From: Sulfuricaulis sp040901545
GTDB taxonomy: Bacteria; Pseudomonadota; Gammaproteobacteria; Acidiferrobacterales; Sulfurifustaceae
DNA length: 64,000 bases
Assembly (NCBI RefSeq): GCF_040901545.1
Contig: NZ_JBBDYL010000052.1
Coordinates: 16,655-80,654 of the forward strand
Direction: 5' to 3'
Below the pieces are notes generated by a model that saw only the letters and a program-made list of their open reading frames with translations, had not been told where the DNA came from and made no database searches. Shown here one piece after another: positions 37,495 through 47,447 of the stretch; within the stretch, counting starts at the first letter, position 1; every line of letters begins with the position of its first letter. The position numbers and the translations under genes were made by a program.

Positions 37495-37527
37495 GGTTAC
37501 ACGAGGACAACCGGGTCGCGTGTAACC
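37495..37527 (-). terminator. Stem-loop between treS/mak and the MscS-like gene
   Basis: GGTTACACG (37495-37503) and CGTGTAACC (37519-37527) form a perfect 9-base stem with a 15-base loop. On the minus strand a T-containing stretch follows several bases later, so it may attenuate transcription from treS into the channel gene, or be a binding site. Confidence 0.4.
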
Positions 37528-37548
37528 ATCACTGTTGAAGACTTCTTG

Positions 37549-40500
37549 TCATACTGCTGGGCTTTTCATTATAAGCTCCATGATGCCGCGCAAGGGAATG
37601 TGAATCCATTGCGGGCGATTGCCCAGCTCGTAGCGGAGCTCATAAAACGCCTTATCCAGAACAAAAAGGTTGAGCAGACGACGCGCCTCCTGCCAGTCGG
37701 AGTATAGCCCTGAACTACGAGCGTTTTGTTCATATGATTCGAGAAAAACACGCGCTGTTTCCGACTCCCAATCTAACACCAATCGCTCGATAGCTTCAGA
37801 CCCTTCAGGGCGTTCTGGGGCTAAGTGAAATAAAGCCGTATACGCTGCGTAATTGAACGATCGCAGCATGCCTGCCACGTCCTTGAGTGGCGAGTGTTTG
37901 TTGCGACGCTCCGTCAACGGACGGGCCGGTTCGCCTTCGAAATCAATGATAACAAAATCATTCTGACTGAGGAGAACCTGGCCCAGGTGATAATCTCCGT
38001 GAAAGCGGATTTTCATGGCCTCTATCCGCGCCGGTATACATTCTTCCAGATGCTGGCGCACTTCCTCGCTCTGTGAGAGCAAAGTTTCCGCGTCAGTTCG
38101 TATCGAATCGGGCAATTCGCCAAGCCGATTCCGCAATTGTTCAAAGGTGGAATCCGCTTCTTTCTGAACCTGACGTAACCAGGCATCAGTGTCGTGAGAT
38201 TGGATGGGCTCGGGGTCGAAAGCCGCATTCCCCGTGGTCGTCGCCAAGGCCTGGTGCAATTCCGCCGTACGCTGACCGAGAATCTTGATCAAGGCAAGAA
38301 AAGCCCCATGGGTCTCGGTTGGATCAGCGCGGGTGCCCGCGGCGGCATGATTTTGTTCCAGATAACGTTCAAGGTAATTCTGCGTGTAACTCCAACCGTC
38401 CCCCTGGTTTTCGACATAAGCCTGCAATATAGCCAATGTCATTACAATTCCGTCATTCCGTTTGTATTCAACCGTGCCCGCTAGCGGCACAATATTCGGA
38501 AAATGCGCCACCTCCGTCAGAAAACGGCCGATTTCGACTTCCGGGCTCTCGCCTTCCTGGAGACGCCGATAACCTTTCAGAAACAACCGATCTCCGATGG
38601 TCACGGTCGTGTTGCTTGCCTGTGCGTTCGGTTGATGCACGGGAAGCGCCGAGACGGGCATTCCCGCCAGAGCGTCAAAAGCACTGGTCGGCACACAATG
38701 AATCTTTCCGGATGTGCAATCAAATTCACGCGACGATGCGATTGCCAGAACCAGGGCGCGGCAAAAAGCTTCGTCGGCAAACGCATCCCCGAGCATCCCC
38801 ATGCGCGCCTGTTGGCGGACTCGAGTTACGCATGCCGGCAACAAGCCGCGTTGGCGTTCCTCGGAGTCACTTTCCCAAACCAGTGAGAGTGGAATGAAGT
38901 ATGTAGTAGATCCGCTCTTCACGCTGGCTACCTGAAACAACGCCGGGTACCAGTTCGCGTGATCGTCAATCCACTCGGCGTGATCATGGAGCACCACGCG
39001 CGACACCGCTTCCCCCTTCGATCCGAACCAGCGCTGGGAAGATATAAACCGGGGCAGTGCCTCTTCTTCAAACTGCTTCCGGACTTTCTCCGCCATGGCG
39101 ATGCGCCACGGCACGACCCGGTCGCGGAAGAAACTGTGCCAGCCATCGAATAGCACCAATAAGGGTGGTTCTTCGCGCGGGAGACGTTCTTCGTGCCATG
39201 ACGGCACTTCCTCCCCCTTCGCCAGACGGAACCAGTAAAAACCATGTCCGTGCAGCGTGAGCAGGTAGGGGAGATCTCCGATGGGCGGAAAGGCGGTCCG
39301 ACCCATGAGCTCCACGGGGACACAACCCTTGTACCGGGAAAGATCCAGTTCCACCGGCTGTGCCGAGCGCGACAAATTGGCCACGCACAGGATGATCTCG
39401 TCGGCATATTCACGGATATACGCCAGCATTTTGCGGTTTCCGGGTTTGAGAAAATGCAATGTCCCGCGTCCGAAGGCCTTGCTGCTTTTTCGTACGGCGA
39501 GCAGCCGTTTCATCCAGTTCAGCAACGATGACGGATCGCGCGATTGCGCTTCCACGTTCACGGCCTCGAAGCCGTATACCGGGTCCATGATTGGCGGCAT
39601 AAACAACCGCTGGGGATCGGCGCGGGAAAATCCGGCATTGCGATCCGGTGACCACTGCATCGGCGTACGCACGCCATTACGGTCACCCAAGTAAATATTG
39701 TCTCCCATGCCGATCTCGTCGCCGTAATAGATGATCGGCGATCCCGGCATCGACAGCAGCAGACTGTTCATCAGCCGGATCTTGTCCATGTCGTTATCCA
39801 TGAGTGGCGCGAGCCGCCGGCGAATGCCCAGATTAAGTCGCGCTCGCGGGTCGGCGGCATACATCTGATACATGTAGTCGCGCTCCTTGTTCGTGACCAT
39901 TTCCAGCGTCAGTTCGTCGTGGTTTCGCAGGAAAATCGCCCATTGACAAATCTCCGGTATTTCGGGGGTCTGTTGCATGATTTCCACAATCGGATGCCGG
40001 TCCTCCTGTCCAATGGCCATGTACATGCGCGGCATGAGCGGAAAATGATAAGCCATGTGGCACTCATCACCGACGCCGAAATAATCGCGCACGTCTTCGG
40101 GCCACAGATTGGCTTCCGCCAGAAACATGCGATTGCGGTAATGCGCATCGATGACCGCGCGCATCTGTTTTATCACGGCATGTGTCTCGGGCAGATTCTC
40201 GTTATTGGTGCCTTCGCGCACGCATAAATAGGGAATCGCATCGAGCCGCAGACCGTCCACGCCCTGATCGAGCCAGAATTGCATGACGCGCGTTATCGCT
40301 TTTACGACCTGCGGATTGTTGTGATTAAGATCCGGCTGGTGTGAAAAAAACCGATGCCAGTAATACGCCTTGGCTTCATCGTCCCAGGCCCAGTTCGATT
40401 TCTCGGTATCGGTAAAGATAATTCTGGTCTGTTCAAACTTCTTGGCGGTTTCGCTCCAGACATAGAAATCACGCTTTGGAGAACCTGGCGGAGCGCGCCG

Positions 40501-40875
40501 GGCTGCCTGGAACCATGCATGCTGGTCGGATGTGTGATTGATGACCAGCTCGGTTATGACTCGTAATCCGCGCTCATGGGCGGCACGTACAAACGTCGTG
40601 AAGTCCTTGCGTGAACCGTACTCCGGAAAGATATTCCGGTAATCCGAAATATCGTAACCGTCGTCGTGCATGGGTGACGGGTAAAAAGGCAGTATCCAAA
40701 GAGTGTTTACCCCGAGTGCCTGCAAGTAATCGAGTTTAGCGGTCAATCCGGGAAAATCGCCGATACCATCGTTATTGCTGTCAAAAAAGGCTTTGACGTG
40801 CAATTCATAAATGACGGCGTCCTTGTACCAGAGCGGATCAACGTCGAGGGGGGTTGTGCGCGGATCGCTGCTCAT
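37549..40875 (-). CDS. treS: Trehalose synthase fused to maltokinase
   Basis: The 1108-residue protein has an N-terminal GH13 trehalose synthase (about 14-560) with VNTLWILPFYPSPM, GLRLDAIPYL, LAEANLWPEDV and LRNHDELTLEMV. The C-terminal kinase (about 590-1095) carries RFHGDYHLGQVLL and IIDFEGEPARPL, the catalytic and metal-binding loops of maltokinase (Mak/Pep2). TreS interconverts trehalose and maltose; the kinase makes maltose-1-phosphate, the substrate of GlgE. The fusion is known in several bacteria. It follows glgE by nine bases. Confidence 0.96.
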   Translation of the reverse strand: MSSDPRTTPLDVDPLWYKDAVIYELHVKAFFDSNNDGIGDFPGLTAKLDYLQALGVNTLWILPFYPSPMHDDGYDISDYRNIFPEYGSRKDFTTFVRAAHERGLRVITELVINHTSDQHAWFQAARRAPPGSPKRDFYVWSETAKKFEQTRIIFTDTEKSNWAWDDEAKAYYWHRFFSHQPDLNHNNPQVVKAITRVMQFWLDQGVDGLRLDAIPYLCVREGTNNENLPETHAVIKQMRAVIDAHYRNRMFLAEANLWPEDVRDYFGVGDECHMAYHFPLMPRMYMAIGQEDRHPIVEIMQQTPEIPEICQWAIFLRNHDELTLEMVTNKERDYMYQMYAADPRARLNLGIRRRLAPLMDNDMDKIRLMNSLLLSMPGSPIIYYGDEIGMGDNIYLGDRNGVRTPMQWSPDRNAGFSRADPQRLFMPPIMDPVYGFEAVNVEAQSRDPSSLLNWMKRLLAVRKSSKAFGRGTLHFLKPGNRKMLAYIREYADEIILCVANLSRSAQPVELDLSRYKGCVPVELMGRTAFPPIGDLPYLLTLHGHGFYWFRLAKGEEVPSWHEERLPREEPPLLVLFDGWHSFFRDRVVPWRIAMAEKVRKQFEEEALPRFISSQRWFGSKGEAVSRVVLHDHAEWIDDHANWYPALFQVASVKSGSTTYFIPLSLVWESDSEERQRGLLPACVTRVRQQARMGMLGDAFADEAFCRALVLAIASSREFDCTSGKIHCVPTSAFDALAGMPVSALPVHQPNAQASNTTVTIGDRLFLKGYRRLQEGESPEVEIGRFLTEVAHFPNIVPLAGTVEYKRNDGIVMTLAILQAYVENQGDGWSYTQNYLERYLEQNHAAAGTRADPTETHGAFLALIKILGQRTAELHQALATTTGNAAFDPEPIQSHDTDAWLRQVQKEADSTFEQLRNRLGELPDSIRTDAETLLSQSEEVRQHLEECIPARIEAMKIRFHGDYHLGQVLLSQNDFVIIDFEGEPARPLTERRNKHSPLKDVAGMLRSFNYAAYTALFHLAPERPEGSEAIERLVLDWESETARVFLESYEQNARSSGLYSDWQEARRLLNLFVLDKAFYELRYELGNRPQWIHIPLRGIMELIMKSPAV

Positions 40876-40884
40876 TCGGAGTGG

Positions 40885-42897
40885 TTACATGTAGTAATCA
40901 AAATCCTGCTCAGACCGAACACGCCGTCTGAGACGGAAAATATGCGCTGGCGACAACTGTGGATCGAGCTCGACATAATTGCGCGTGCCGTTCCAGATGT
41001 AGCGAGCGTCGCTCAGCAGGTCGTGCATCTGGTACGGTTGCTCGGCATGGACACCCAGCATCTCCAGCGGCAGATCGACCCACCCGGACTGGCGGTGATG
41101 CGGGTCCAGATTGACAACCACGAGGATAATATCGCCCAGGTCGTCGGTTGTTTTGCTGTAGCAAATCAGCTTTTCATTATCGATATCATGAAACCGCAGA
41201 CTCCAGTCACTCTGCAATGCGGGATTTTCCCGACGGATGCGATTTACGCGTGTGATGTGATCTTTCAGGCTGTCTGGCCGGTTTGTGTCCCAGTGCCGCA
41301 ATTGATATTTCTCGGAATCCAGGTACTCCTCGCTGCCGGGCTTGCTGGCGCGGTTTTCGGCGAGCTCAAATGCCGGCCCATAGATTCCGTAGCTCGCCGC
41401 CAACGTTGTCGCCAGCGTGTGCCGCACCAGAAAGGCCGGGCGCCCTCCGAACTGGAGGTATTCATTGAGAATGTCGGGAGTGTTGGGCCATACGTGCGGC
41501 CGGAAATATTCCCGGCTCTCGGACTTCGTCAACTCGGTAAAATACTCGGTCAGCTCATGCTTGGTATTGCGCCAGGTAAAATAGGTGTAGGAGAACGTAA
41601 AACCGAGTTTGGCCAGACGGTGCATCACCTTGGGTCGCGTGAAGGCCTCCGCCAGAAACAGAACATCGGGATGTTGGCGTTTGATATCGTTGATCAGCCA
41701 TTCCCAAAAAGCAAAAGGCTTGGTATGCGGATTATCAACGCGGAAAATCCTGATCCCCTGCCCGATCCAGAATCCGACAATGTCCTTCAGTTCGTGCCAC
41801 AGGCTTTCCCATGACTCGGTTTCGAAATCGAAAGGATAGATGTCCTGGTATTTCTTCGGCGGATTCTCGGCATATTGTACGCTCCCGTCCGGACGGCGGC
41901 GGAACCATTCAGGATGCTCCTTGACATACGGATGATCCGGTGAACTCTGATAGGCGACATCCAGCGCTACCTCAAGTCCTTGTTCCTTCGCTTTGCCCAC
42001 AAACCGGCGAAAGTCGTCGATCGTGCCCAGCGCCGGGTGTATCGATTTATGGCCGCCCGCTTTTGCACCGATGGCCCATGGACTACCCGTGTCCTCGGGT
42101 CCGGCGGTCAGAGTATTGTTCGGTCCCTTGCGGTATGCCCGTCCAATAGGATGTATCGGAGGTAAATAAACTACGTCAAATCCCATGGATGCGGCATAGC
42201 GCAATCGTGCCTCGCAGTCCCGGAAGCCGGCGTGTTGATTGCCTTGGCAGGAATGCGGGAAGAATTCGTACCAGGAACTGAATCGTGCGCGTTCCCGGTC
42301 CACCACGAGCGTCAGTTCCTTGTCGTAACGCGTCACCTGTTGCCGGCTGGTGTAACGTTCCATCAGGTCAGTAATTTCGTCATCCAGCGCCACGCGTCGT
42401 TTTTCATCTAACGAAGCGCTGCCGTTTAATGTCCGGGCGGCCGAATTCAACTTCTCGGCCTCACGGCCCGTAACATTCACAGATGCTTTCTTGATCAGTT
42501 CAGCCCCGCTTTTGTACACCATCGTCAGATCCGGGTCGGTATCAGGTCGATGCGTTAAATCGAACTGCCATGACTGAAAATGGTTTACCCAAGCCATGAT
42601 GGTATAACGGTATCGTCCTATTTCCGTCACGCGGAATGTGGCTCGCCAACGGTCATTCCCCAAGGCTGCCATCGGCACTTCAGTCCATTCCTTGTTCAAT
42701 TCGCGGCGGTAAAGCACAACGGGCGTGATCTTTTCGTGCCCGTCAACAAATACATCAGCTTCGACAACAACCGATTCTCCGACAACGCGTTTTATCGGGA
42801 ACCGCCCGTTGTCGATCTCCGGCGCGACCTCTTCAATCACAACGCGAGCGCGTCCTTCGAATGCAATCTTCGATTCTGATGTATGTGTTTTCGACAT
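40885..42897 (-). CDS. glgE: Alpha-1,4-glucan:maltose-1-phosphate maltosyltransferase
   Basis: GlgE extends alpha-1,4-glucans with maltosyl units from maltose-1-phosphate. The 670-residue protein shows the GH13_3 pattern: an N-terminal beta domain, YLPPIHPIG, GIRIFRVDNPHTKP (nucleophile Asp), LFLAEAFTRPKVM (acid Glu) and YFRPHVWPNTPDIL. The FRVDNPHTKP motif separates GlgE from amylases. glgB is 17 bases upstream and treS/mak 9 bases downstream, the complete GlgE route in one unit. Confidence 0.96.
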   Translation of the reverse strand: MSKTHTSESKIAFEGRARVVIEEVAPEIDNGRFPIKRVVGESVVVEADVFVDGHEKITPVVLYRRELNKEWTEVPMAALGNDRWRATFRVTEIGRYRYTIMAWVNHFQSWQFDLTHRPDTDPDLTMVYKSGAELIKKASVNVTGREAEKLNSAARTLNGSASLDEKRRVALDDEITDLMERYTSRQQVTRYDKELTLVVDRERARFSSWYEFFPHSCQGNQHAGFRDCEARLRYAASMGFDVVYLPPIHPIGRAYRKGPNNTLTAGPEDTGSPWAIGAKAGGHKSIHPALGTIDDFRRFVGKAKEQGLEVALDVAYQSSPDHPYVKEHPEWFRRRPDGSVQYAENPPKKYQDIYPFDFETESWESLWHELKDIVGFWIGQGIRIFRVDNPHTKPFAFWEWLINDIKRQHPDVLFLAEAFTRPKVMHRLAKLGFTFSYTYFTWRNTKHELTEYFTELTKSESREYFRPHVWPNTPDILNEYLQFGGRPAFLVRHTLATTLAASYGIYGPAFELAENRASKPGSEEYLDSEKYQLRHWDTNRPDSLKDHITRVNRIRRENPALQSDWSLRFHDIDNEKLICYSKTTDDLGDIILVVVNLDPHHRQSGWVDLPLEMLGVHAEQPYQMHDLLSDARYIWNGTRNYVELDPQLSPAHIFRLRRRVRSEQDFDYYM

Positions 42898-42914
42898 GAG
42901 ATGAATTATTGCTA

Positions 42915-44876
42915 TTATTCGTGCACCGGCGGCGCACCCGGAGCTTTGAAGTAGAGCGCTCCCAATGGTGGCAATGTCAATGAGAGGGAATAGTAACGAC
43001 CATGCGCTGGAATTGGTGCCGCTTCGATTCCGCCGACATTTCCTTGACCGCTCCCGCCATAAATCACGGCATCGCTGTTCAGTACTTCACGCCAAAACCC
43101 GCCATGCGGAACACCGACACGATAGTCGGTACGTGGCACCGGTGTGAAATTGCAAACAACCAGCACCAGGTCCTCGGGTTTTTCACCCTTGCGGAAGAAA
43201 CTGATGATGCTGTGTTCCCAATCATGCAGGTCCACCCATTCAAACCCATTGTTCTCAAAATCCCGGGCGTAGAGAGCGGGTTCTCTCCGGTAAAAATGAT
43301 TTAGATCCTGCAACCAGCGTTGAATCCCCTGATGCGGGGCGTTTCCGAGCAAATGCCAGTCAAGGCTTCGATCATGATTCCATTCGCGCCATTGTCCGAA
43401 TTCGCCGCCCATGAACAATAATTTCTTCCCGGGATGGCTATATTGGTATCCGAACAACAAGCGCAGATTGGCGAATTTTTGCCAGTCGTCTCCGGGCATT
43501 TTCCCGAGGAGGGAACCCTTGCCGTGTACCACCTCATCGTGGGAGAACGGCAGAATAAAGTTCTCGTGAAATGCATACCAGATGCTGAAGGTAAGCTGAT
43601 CATGATGATATTTGCGGTAGATGGTATCGAGCGAGAAATATTTCAGCGTGTCGTGCATCCAGCCCATGTTCCACTTCAAGCCAAAGCCCAATCCGCCGAG
43701 GTAAGTCGGCCGCGATACCATTGGCCAGGCGGTGGACTCTTCGGCAACGGTTTGCGCACTTGGGTGATCGCGGTACACGGCCTCATTCAAATCGCGCAGA
43801 AACTGGACTGCCTGGATATTTTCCCTGCCACCGTATTCATTCGGTATCCACTCACCGGCTTGGCGTGCGTAATCGAGGTAGAGTATTGATGCCACCGCAT
43901 CGACGCGTAAGCCGTCGGCATGATATTTGTCGAGCCAGAAAAGCGCGCTGGAGATCAGGATCGAGCGTACTTCGTGCCTTCCGTAATTGAAGATACTTGA
44001 ATTCCATTCCGGGTGATAACCGAGCTTTGGATCGGCATGTTCGAACAGGTAAGTACCGTCGAAATACACGAGCCCATGCTCGTCGGTGGGAAAGTGTGAA
44101 GGCACCCAGTCGAGTATCACTCCTACATCGTTCTGGTGCAGGCGATCCACGAGATGCATGAAATCCTGCGGTGTGCCGTAACGCGCGGTGGGTGTGAAAT
44201 ATCCCGTGGTCTGATACCCCCAGGAACCGTAAAACGGATGCTCCGTCACCGGCATGATTTCAACATGGGTGAAATCCATATCGCTTACATAATCTGCCAG
44301 CTGACCGGCAAGTTCGCGGTAACTAAGCGAGCGGTTGTTGTCTTCAGGAACACATCGCCAGGAACCGAGGTGCACTTCGTAAATGGACATTGGCGAGTTT
44401 AGGGCGTTCGACTCCGTGCGCTTTTCCATCCATTGACTGTCGTCCCAGTCGAAATCGAGACCCCATACAATGGATGCCGTGCGCGGAGGCGCCTCGGAAC
44501 GCATGGCGAATGGATCGGATTTCTCGACACGGTAATTATTATGATGGGAAGTGATATGGTATTTATAATGATTTCCCGCAGTAACCCCTGGAATAAACCC
44601 TTCCCAAATGCCTGAATCATCCTCACGCTTTCGCAATAGATGCGTATCCGGCCGCCAGTCGTTGAAATCACCGATAACGGAGACTTTATGCGCGTTAGGT
44701 GCCCAAACCGCGAATTGCACACCTGGTGGGGTACCCTTGACCGTAAGCAAGTGCGAGCCAAGTTTTTCATATAAGCGGACGTGTCTACCCTGACGAAATA
44801 AGTAGATATCATGGTCTGTCAGCAGGCTGAATCCTTGAAGCACGCGCTTATTGTCACTGGTCCGCGTTCTCGTCAC
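42915..44876 (-). CDS. glgB: 1,4-alpha-glucan branching enzyme
   Basis: GlgB introduces alpha-1,6 branches. The 653-residue protein has an N-terminal CBM48 module (GVQFAVWAPNAHKVSVIGDFN, about 52-72) and the GH13 motifs VILDWVPSHFP, GLRVDAVASILYLDY, TVAEESTAWP and FSHDEVVHGKGSL, all catalytic residues present. It starts at GTG 44876 with AGGAG seven bases upstream. As the first gene of the glgB-glgE-treS unit it would branch the glucan made by GlgE. No glgA or glgC is in the window. Confidence 0.96.
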   Translation of the reverse strand: MTRTRTSDNKRVLQGFSLLTDHDIYLFRQGRHVRLYEKLGSHLLTVKGTPPGVQFAVWAPNAHKVSVIGDFNDWRPDTHLLRKREDDSGIWEGFIPGVTAGNHYKYHITSHHNNYRVEKSDPFAMRSEAPPRTASIVWGLDFDWDDSQWMEKRTESNALNSPMSIYEVHLGSWRCVPEDNNRSLSYRELAGQLADYVSDMDFTHVEIMPVTEHPFYGSWGYQTTGYFTPTARYGTPQDFMHLVDRLHQNDVGVILDWVPSHFPTDEHGLVYFDGTYLFEHADPKLGYHPEWNSSIFNYGRHEVRSILISSALFWLDKYHADGLRVDAVASILYLDYARQAGEWIPNEYGGRENIQAVQFLRDLNEAVYRDHPSAQTVAEESTAWPMVSRPTYLGGLGFGLKWNMGWMHDTLKYFSLDTIYRKYHHDQLTFSIWYAFHENFILPFSHDEVVHGKGSLLGKMPGDDWQKFANLRLLFGYQYSHPGKKLLFMGGEFGQWREWNHDRSLDWHLLGNAPHQGIQRWLQDLNHFYRREPALYARDFENNGFEWVDLHDWEHSIISFFRKGEKPEDLVLVVCNFTPVPRTDYRVGVPHGGFWREVLNSDAVIYGGSGQGNVGGIEAAPIPAHGRYYSLSLTLPPLGALYFKAPGAPPVHE

Positions 44877-45233
44877 TCGGGATCTCCTGTGTCGGCCACG
44901 TGCATGGCATCATGCGCCATCACTCCACTCAGCCTTGCAATGAAAGACAGCTTACACAGGTCAATTTGACCTTAGTGTTTCCTAATTACGTGTAATGTCG
45001 CGCTTTCGATAGATTTTTATCGTCCTGTCCGCGACGATCCCGCGATGAAAACCGCGGTTAGCGGATTGATATCTATGGACGATGGCTTGAACAAACAGAG
45101 GGCAACTGTAACCCATTGTAAGGTAATGATCAAATAACGATTCGTATTGCAATATCCTTTTACAGCAGTTTCATCCTAATTTATTTTCGATATTCCCGTA
45201 TATCATTAAGCCCTGGTTTTCACACGCGCTTTC
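44877..45233. other. Promoter region upstream of glgB
   Basis: This 357-base spacer separates the 3' end of tatD from glgB (same strand). It holds a strong operator-like palindrome (separate entry) but no gene. I saw no clear terminator for tatD. Confidence 0.5.
44958..44972 (-). promoter_or_regulatory. Operator-like palindrome upstream of glgB
   Basis: AGGTCAATTTGACCT is a perfect inverted repeat with 7-base arms around one central base, about 80-95 bases before the glgB start. Its TTGACC arm could double as a -35 element, so a bound protein could control the promoter. The regulator is unknown. Confidence 0.5.
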
Positions 45234-46010
45234 TCAGTGTCCGGCGTGTTTGAACAATGTAAAAAAATTACGCGTTGTAATCTCTGCAATCGATTCGGTG
45301 TGAACATCGCGGATATTCGCCAGACATTCCGCAACATGGCGCACATAGGCCGGCTCGTTGGTTTTACCGCGATATGGCACGGGGGCGAGATACGGTGCAT
45401 CCGTTTCGATTAACAGGCGATCAGAAGGAACCAGTCTGGCTACTTCACGCAGGGCTTCCGCATTCCGAAAGGTGACAATCCCGGAAAACGAGATGTAGAA
45501 GTTCAGGTCCAGAGCCTGGCGTGCAACTTCCCGGCTTTCGGTAAAACAGTGCATCACCCCGCCTGGCTCAGCGGCGCCTTCATCGCGCATGATACGTATG
45601 GTATCCACGGACGCCTCGCGTGAATGGATGATGAGTGGTTTCCCGGACTGTTTCGCCGCGCGGATGTGATTGCGAAATCTTTCCTGCTGCCAACCCATCT
45701 CTCCTCTATCGCGATAATAGTCCAGCCCCGTTTCACCGATGGCCACCACCCTTTCGTCTTTCGCCAGATCGACAAGGTCTTTAACCGATGGCTCATGTCC
45801 CTCTTTTTCATTGGGATGGACACCGACAGAGGCATAAATATTTTCATTACGGTGCGATAGTTGGCTAATTTCCGGGAAAGTTTCCAGAGTAACCGACACG
45901 CACAACATATGCGTTACCCCGTTATCGCGGGCACGCTGGAGCACGTCATCCAGACCGGTATTCAGGGGTTCGAAATTAAGATGGCAGTGAGAATCGACGA
46001 GCGGCGTCAC
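45234..46010 (-). CDS. TatD-family metal-dependent hydrolase (YcfH type)
   Basis: The 258-residue protein has the TatD signatures: DSHCHLNF (metal site, residues 6-13), SVGVHPNE, IGETGLDYY, IIHSREA, MHCFTES and LIETDAPYLAP. The family includes 3'-5' DNases and D-aminoacyl-tRNA deacylases; YcfH lies next to holB in E. coli and here one gene away. GTG 46010 is the start, two bases after the pilZ stop. Confidence 0.92.
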   Translation of the reverse strand: MTPLVDSHCHLNFEPLNTGLDDVLQRARDNGVTHMLCVSVTLETFPEISQLSHRNENIYASVGVHPNEKEGHEPSVKDLVDLAKDERVVAIGETGLDYYRDRGEMGWQQERFRNHIRAAKQSGKPLIIHSREASVDTIRIMRDEGAAEPGGVMHCFTESREVARQALDLNFYISFSGIVTFRNAEALREVARLVPSDRLLIETDAPYLAPVPYRGKTNEPAYVRHVAECLANIRDVHTESIAEITTRNFFTLFKHAGH

Positions 46011-46011
46011 A

Positions 46012-46416
46012 TTACATAGTATGCGTAAGACGCTCGGAATTCAGCGCACCGGCGAGGATTCCTTCGATTTTGTGGCGCGCGATACCGGAATCCTTTTCGC
46101 TGAATTGAATGCCAATTCCTGAAGTACGGCTGCCTTGGGCCCCGGCGGGAGTTATCCAGATTACATGGCCGGCAACCGGAATTTTTTCCTTGCTGTCCAT
46201 CAGCGTCAACAGCATGAATATTTCTTCTCCGAGTTTATAAGCCCGGTTACTGGGTACAAATATTCCGCCTCCTTTCACAAACGGCATATAGGCCGCGTAA
46301 AGCGCGTTTTTGTCTTTTATCGTGAGCGACAGTACGCCCGGTCGCGCCACGTTGGGACCGGGCCTAACAGGCTTGGTTAAGCCGGCGGGCATCGATGAAG
46401 AGGTTTTTGTGGTCAT
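46012..46416 (-). CDS. PilZ-domain protein
   Basis: A 134-residue single PilZ-fold protein with LYAAYMPFVKGGGIFVPS, GEEIFMLLTLMD and GHVIWITPAG, matching the type IV pilus PilZ proteins encoded between holB and tatD in Pseudomonas and relatives. The N-terminal RxxxR motif needed for c-di-GMP binding is not evident, as in classical PilZ. A role in type IV pilus assembly is inferred from the family. Confidence 0.88.
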   Translation of the reverse strand: MTTKTSSSMPAGLTKPVRPGPNVARPGVLSLTIKDKNALYAAYMPFVKGGGIFVPSNRAYKLGEEIFMLLTLMDSKEKIPVAGHVIWITPAGAQGSRTSGIGIQFSEKDSGIARHKIEGILAGALNSERLTHTM

Positions 46417-46433
46417 AAAAACAACTGCTCATA

Positions 46434-47447
46434 TCATTGTAGTCGGCGCATGCGTGCCCAACTGATCAAAACATCCTCCAGGACCATCAATTCATCGAGC
46501 GGACCGCTGATGTGACGCTGATATTCATGTATAGTATCAATTAAATTATATAACACACTAATTTTATATTTATAATTCTGATGGGTGGTATTTGACGCCA
46601 CCGTGGGGTTTGTCAGCGACGACGCCGGACCTCCCATCTCAACTTTAATTAAATCAGCCACAAATCCATATAACCAGTTCAGACAGGGTTTCATCCCCAG
46701 ACGCTTCCAGCGTGCCGCACAGGTAACCGGATCCTCGTGCCCGAAATACAGTGATTCCAAGTCTTGGAGCAGAACGGCCCGGCTCTGGACGAACCCGTCT
46801 CGAACCAGCGACTCTGCCAAAAGTGGTGACCCGCCTGCCATTTCGAGGAGATTTTCGAGCGGGGCTTCCCCGGAATGACGCGTGCGCATCCAGTGTAATC
46901 CAACTTGACGATCGGGCGGAGTAAACCGCAAATGGCTACAGCGGCTGCGTATGGTAACCGGCAGGTGAGCAGGATGGCTTGTGACCAGCAGCAAAATGCT
47001 CCCCGGAGGGGGCTCTTCGAGCAACTTCAGCAGGCTGTTCGCGGCATTGAGGTTCATGGCCTCCGCCGGGGAAATAATGACGACCTTATGTTTGGCCGTA
47101 TGGGGTTTCAATGACAGAAAGTCCCCGAGTTCACGGATTTGGTCGATGGTGATGCTTTTCGTCTCTTCCATCTGAGTGATAAAGATGAGGTCAGGATGGG
47201 TGTCGGCGGTAAACCATTGACACCCCCGGCATTCGCCACAGGCAGCGCCTCCCTGAGCATTGGTACATAAAAAGACTTGCGCCAGCCGGAAGGCAAAGGA
47301 TTGTTTCCCCAAACCGGGTCGACCATGCAGCAGCAGCGCGTGCGGCAGACGATCAATCTGGGGTGCCAACATCAACCACAGGCGATCATGCCACGGATAG
47401 CGTTCGACACTCACGTGCCCGAATTCAGTTACTTCAGTATCGGCCAT
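46434..47447 (-). CDS. holB: DNA polymerase III subunit delta prime
   Basis: The clamp-loader delta' subunit. The 337-residue protein has the degenerate AAA+ P-loop LHGRPGLGKQSFAF (about 38-51), the zinc-binding cysteines CTNAQ...CGECRGC (about 62-79), SITIDQIREL, and the sensor region AANSLLKLLEEPPP with SRC at 168-170. It overlaps tmk by 19 bases and precedes pilZ by 17, the standard gammaproteobacterial order. Confidence 0.94.
   Translation of the reverse strand: MADTEVTEFGHVSVERYPWHDRLWLMLAPQIDRLPHALLLHGRPGLGKQSFAFRLAQVFLCTNAQGGAACGECRGCQWFTADTHPDLIFITQMEETKSITIDQIRELGDFLSLKPHTAKHKVVIISPAEAMNLNAANSLLKLLEEPPPGSILLLVTSHPAHLPVTIRSRCSHLRFTPPDRQVGLHWMRTRHSGEAPLENLLEMAGGSPLLAESLVRDGFVQSRAVLLQDLESLYFGHEDPVTCAARWKRLGMKPCLNWLYGFVADLIKVEMGGPASSLTNPTVASNTTHQNYKYKISVLYNLIDTIHEYQRHISGPLDELMVLEDVLISWARMRRLQ

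Noticed and set aside
40798..41814. Plus-strand open frame of 338 codons opposite glgE and the start of treS
   Set aside because: Antisense to well-supported genes, no family features, no ribosome site.
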